Positions 62,422 through 64,000 of a stretch of DNA of 64,000 bases are shown one piece after another. The DNA is from Aureibacter tunicatorum (GTDB lineage Bacteria > Bacteroidota > Bacteroidia > Cytophagales > Cyclobacteriaceae). A program made the translations under genes and the position numbers. Under the pieces are notes generated by a model. It did not search any database. It was not told where the DNA came from and worked only from the letters and a program-made list of their open reading frames with translations. The stretch covers positions 930,001 to 994,000 of the forward strand of contig NZ_AP025305.1 in the NCBI RefSeq assembly GCF_036492635.1, in the 5' to 3' direction. Within the stretch, counting starts at the first letter, position 1. Each line of letters starts with the position of its first letter.

Positions 62422-62514
62422 CCGCTGTCTTTCGATAGATGATCATGCCGCTTTCTTAGGAGAGCGGCATTTTTTGTTTAAGGACAAGAGGACTATAGAT
62501 TAGCCGATATTGAG
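56272..62514 (+). repeat. Long direct repeat, right copy
   Basis: Partner of 48501-54742. Its right end at 62514 lies inside the last codons of the GNAT gene, where the two copies part. Confidence 0.95.
62445..62475. terminator. Terminator of giant gene copy 2, convergent with the GNAT gene
   Basis: ATGCCGCT (62445-62452) and AGCGGCAT (62463-62470) stem, followed by a run of six T, one more than in copy 1. Confidence 0.85.
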
Positions 62515-63348
62515 GGAGCAGAATCCGAAAGTTTTGGTGATATCGTAGTTGGGAATGCCTTGTGTATAAAGACGCATGGTTTCAAAACTAATTCTATGTT
62601 CATAACTTGACGCAAGAAGGATTGAGTCATGATTGTATTCTGGAATGTCAATGCTGAAAATTTGACTGGGAATATGAGCTGACAAGGCTTCGAGTAAGAT
62701 TTTAGCTATATGCTTGTCATTTGCGGCAAAAGGGCCCACTCGATAGCCGAAAGTGGATGGCCTTAAGTAGGCAATTCCTTTAATTTGATCATTTTCTGAA
62801 AATGCATATCCTATAGTGCCTTGTTGAACAGTCCATTGCTTAAGTAAATTGTATCTTGAGACTGGATGAGCTAAATGATCATATTCAACGACTTTGTCTA
62901 TGTCGTTAAAAGCAATGCGTGATAAATTGGGGTGGAAGTTTCCAGTTTTAGGCGCTATGCATTCATAACTAATTGTCTTATGAGCTTTTTGAAAGCCAAG
63001 TTTTTCATAGGTTGGCAGCATGTGCATCAATACCTCGCTGCCCAAATTTCTGTTGCCAGCGTGTTCGAGTTGTTTGTCGAGCATTGATTTTCCAACTCCG
63101 TTTTTTCGATATTTTGGGTCTACTAGCAAATACCCGCTGAAACTATAGTTTTCGTCGTAATTAAAGGTTGCGGCAGATGCAATAGGAATATTGTTTTGAA
63201 AACAAATGAAGATATCATTTTCGAAAGTGTTATGAAAAACTTCGAGATCGTGAATACCAGAGTTCCATGCTTCTTGCCTTGCTAGTTTTAAAATGAAAGG
63301 AAGATCTTTAAGTTCAGCAACTTTTATAATATTTTCAGTATTGTTCAT
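62500..63348 (-). CDS. GNAT-family N-acetyltransferase with C-terminal extension
   Basis: A 282-residue acetyl-CoA-dependent transferase. The N-terminal GNAT domain (about 5-135) has YLLVDPKYRKNGVGKSMLDK, the acetyl-CoA-binding V..Q/R..G.G pattern, and MLPTYEKLGFQKAHKTISYE. Residues about 145-280 form a second half of the YitH/HolE type (PF18014-like) with RIAFNDIDKVVEYD, RPSTFGYRVGPFAA and the end CSLNIG. The acceptor is unknown. ATG 63348 (MNNTENIIK) is preferred to an in-frame TTG at 63357. Its last five codons lie inside the long direct repeat. Confidence 0.87.
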   Translation of the reverse strand: MNNTENIIKVAELKDLPFILKLARQEAWNSGIHDLEVFHNTFENDIFICFQNNIPIASAATFNYDENYSFSGYLLVDPKYRKNGVGKSMLDKQLEHAGNRNLGSEVLMHMLPTYEKLGFQKAHKTISYECIAPKTGNFHPNLSRIAFNDIDKVVEYDHLAHPVSRYNLLKQWTVQQGTIGYAFSENDQIKGIAYLRPSTFGYRVGPFAANDKHIAKILLEALSAHIPSQIFSIDIPEYNHDSILLASSYEHRISFETMRLYTQGIPNYDITKTFGFCSLNIG

Positions 63349-63408
63349 GCAGTTCAATACACAAATTCAAAGCCATGAAGGTTGAAAGCGATATTTTGCT
63401 TAATGAAT

Positions 63409-64000
63409 TTATATTTTCTCAACCAATGCGTCTTTGTGAATTAAGTATTGGACTTGGGATCTCTGTTCCGTGCAAAGCACTCTGGTTCTTCTCAATTTAT
63501 TTTTTTCATAGGTTTTTTCACCTAACTTGAAAAGCATGCCATCAGGAATGTTGATCAATTTTTGTCTGCGTTGTTTTTTTTCTATGATAAGCTCTTTGAG
63601 ACTCTCTGGAGTTTTGCCATTATGTTTATGGACTTCGGCTAATGGTGAGAATAGCAGTTTGGCATTGTCATTTAATCTTGTGCAAAGGTATCTGGTTCTA
63701 CGCTTGTGCTGTTTTAGATAAATATCATTTCTGTAAGCGAAAGTTTCTCCATCCAGTATTTCTTCTAAAAAGAGCGTCTCTTTCAGGGATGTTGAAGCTT
63801 GGTCGAAAGATTTTAAGGCTTTCATTAGATTTACATCAGATGTGCTGCTAGCCTTGGGATTTTTCATGTGAAAGGTCAAAGGAATAAGAATTTCTTCGGG
63901 AAAAACACTAGTGGTCAATAATGGCTGCATCAATTGTGAAAAAGCGCTTTTCCACTCTTTGCCATGAGGGGATGCAATGTAATTGTATTTTACTTTGGTT
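63409..64000 (-). CDS. SprT-like domain protein, C-terminal part
   Basis: The minus-strand frame is open to the window edge, so the N-terminus is missing; a TTG at 63933 is not a real start, because the upstream codons read KYNYIASPHGKEWKSAFSQL in frame. That segment, with its His, resembles the region after the zinc-binding HEXXH helix of SprT-like metalloproteases (HG..W pattern). The downstream HMKNPKASSTSDVNLMKALK and basic, strand-rich tail (KQHKRRTRYLCTRLNDNAKL and the repeated KLRRTRVLCTEQ) are typical of Bacteroidota members. The tail contains two similar RRTR-L-CT blocks, a possible nucleic-acid-binding part (inference). The catalytic helix is outside the window. Confidence 0.68.
   Translation of the reverse strand, partial: TKVKYNYIASPHGKEWKSAFSQLMQPLLTTSVFPEEILIPLTFHMKNPKASSTSDVNLMKALKSFDQASTSLKETLFLEEILDGETFAYRNDIYLKQHKRRTRYLCTRLNDNAKLLFSPLAEVHKHNGKTPESLKELIIEKKQRRQKLINIPDGMLFKLGEKTYEKNKLRRTRVLCTEQRSQVQYLIHKDALVEKI

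Overview
The window reads as chromosomal DNA of a Bacteroidota bacterium, most likely a Cytophagales-like marine or surface-associated species (inference). The grounds are type IX secretion (T9SS) sorting domains of both types, an S46 dipeptidyl-peptidase, ADP-heptose epimerase, AT-rich intergenic DNA without Shine-Dalgarno sites, and promoters of the Bacteroidota TTTG / TAnnTTTG form in front of the tRNA array and a TetR gene.

Layout. 1-5269 (minus strand): a heavy-metal RND efflux operon (inner-membrane pump cut by the window edge, adaptor, histidine-rich lipoprotein, TolC-like channel, histidine-rich membrane protein). 5601-14661: a secreted protein, a flavoprotein dehydrogenase, a lipoprotein, an NfeD-type membrane protease, a LysM/RlpA-like protein, a TIGR02757 protein and pyrE. 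14758-18458: Nudix hydrolase, a Trp-Thr-Thr-Thr-Thr-Trp tRNA array, pth, rplY, prs and a degenerate tRNA-like element. 18588-26176: alpha/beta hydrolase, then a TetR-TolC-adaptor-RND multidrug efflux operon with a palindrome over its promoter. 26501-31942: metallophosphoesterase, a four-unit array of tiny membrane-peptide genes, carboxylesterase, hldD. 31989-33328: a decayed IS1595-type element beside a truncated outer-membrane protein. 33446-46754: lactonase-like metallo-hydrolase, a eukaryote-like class I ribonucleotide reductase (nrdB, nrdA), DinB and HPP genes, S46 peptidase, BamA/TamA-like protein, lgt, lipoprotein, serine hydrolase. 46765-62421: a stand-alone T9SS sorting domain and two giant (2435-residue) T9SS-exported repeat proteins in tandem. 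62500-64000: GNAT acetyltransferase and a SprT-like protein cut by the window edge.

The most striking unexplained structure is at 27787-29146. Four tandem transcription units on the minus strand each carry one or two 23-25 codon genes for hydrophobic peptides. Every unit has the same promoter (GAGGGTA or GAGGGGA, exactly 16 bases, TATTAtATAC), exactly 36 bases from that element to the first start codon, a hairpin after the last peptide gene with base-pair covariation between units, and a terminator. The promoter does not fit the housekeeping Bacteroidota consensus. I do not recognise these peptides; they look like a small multigene family under dedicated control.

The second notable structure is the giant gene pair. 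Roughly the last 2050 residues and the 3' flank are nearly identical at DNA level while the first 386 residues have diverged, which suggests gene conversion and possible surface variation.
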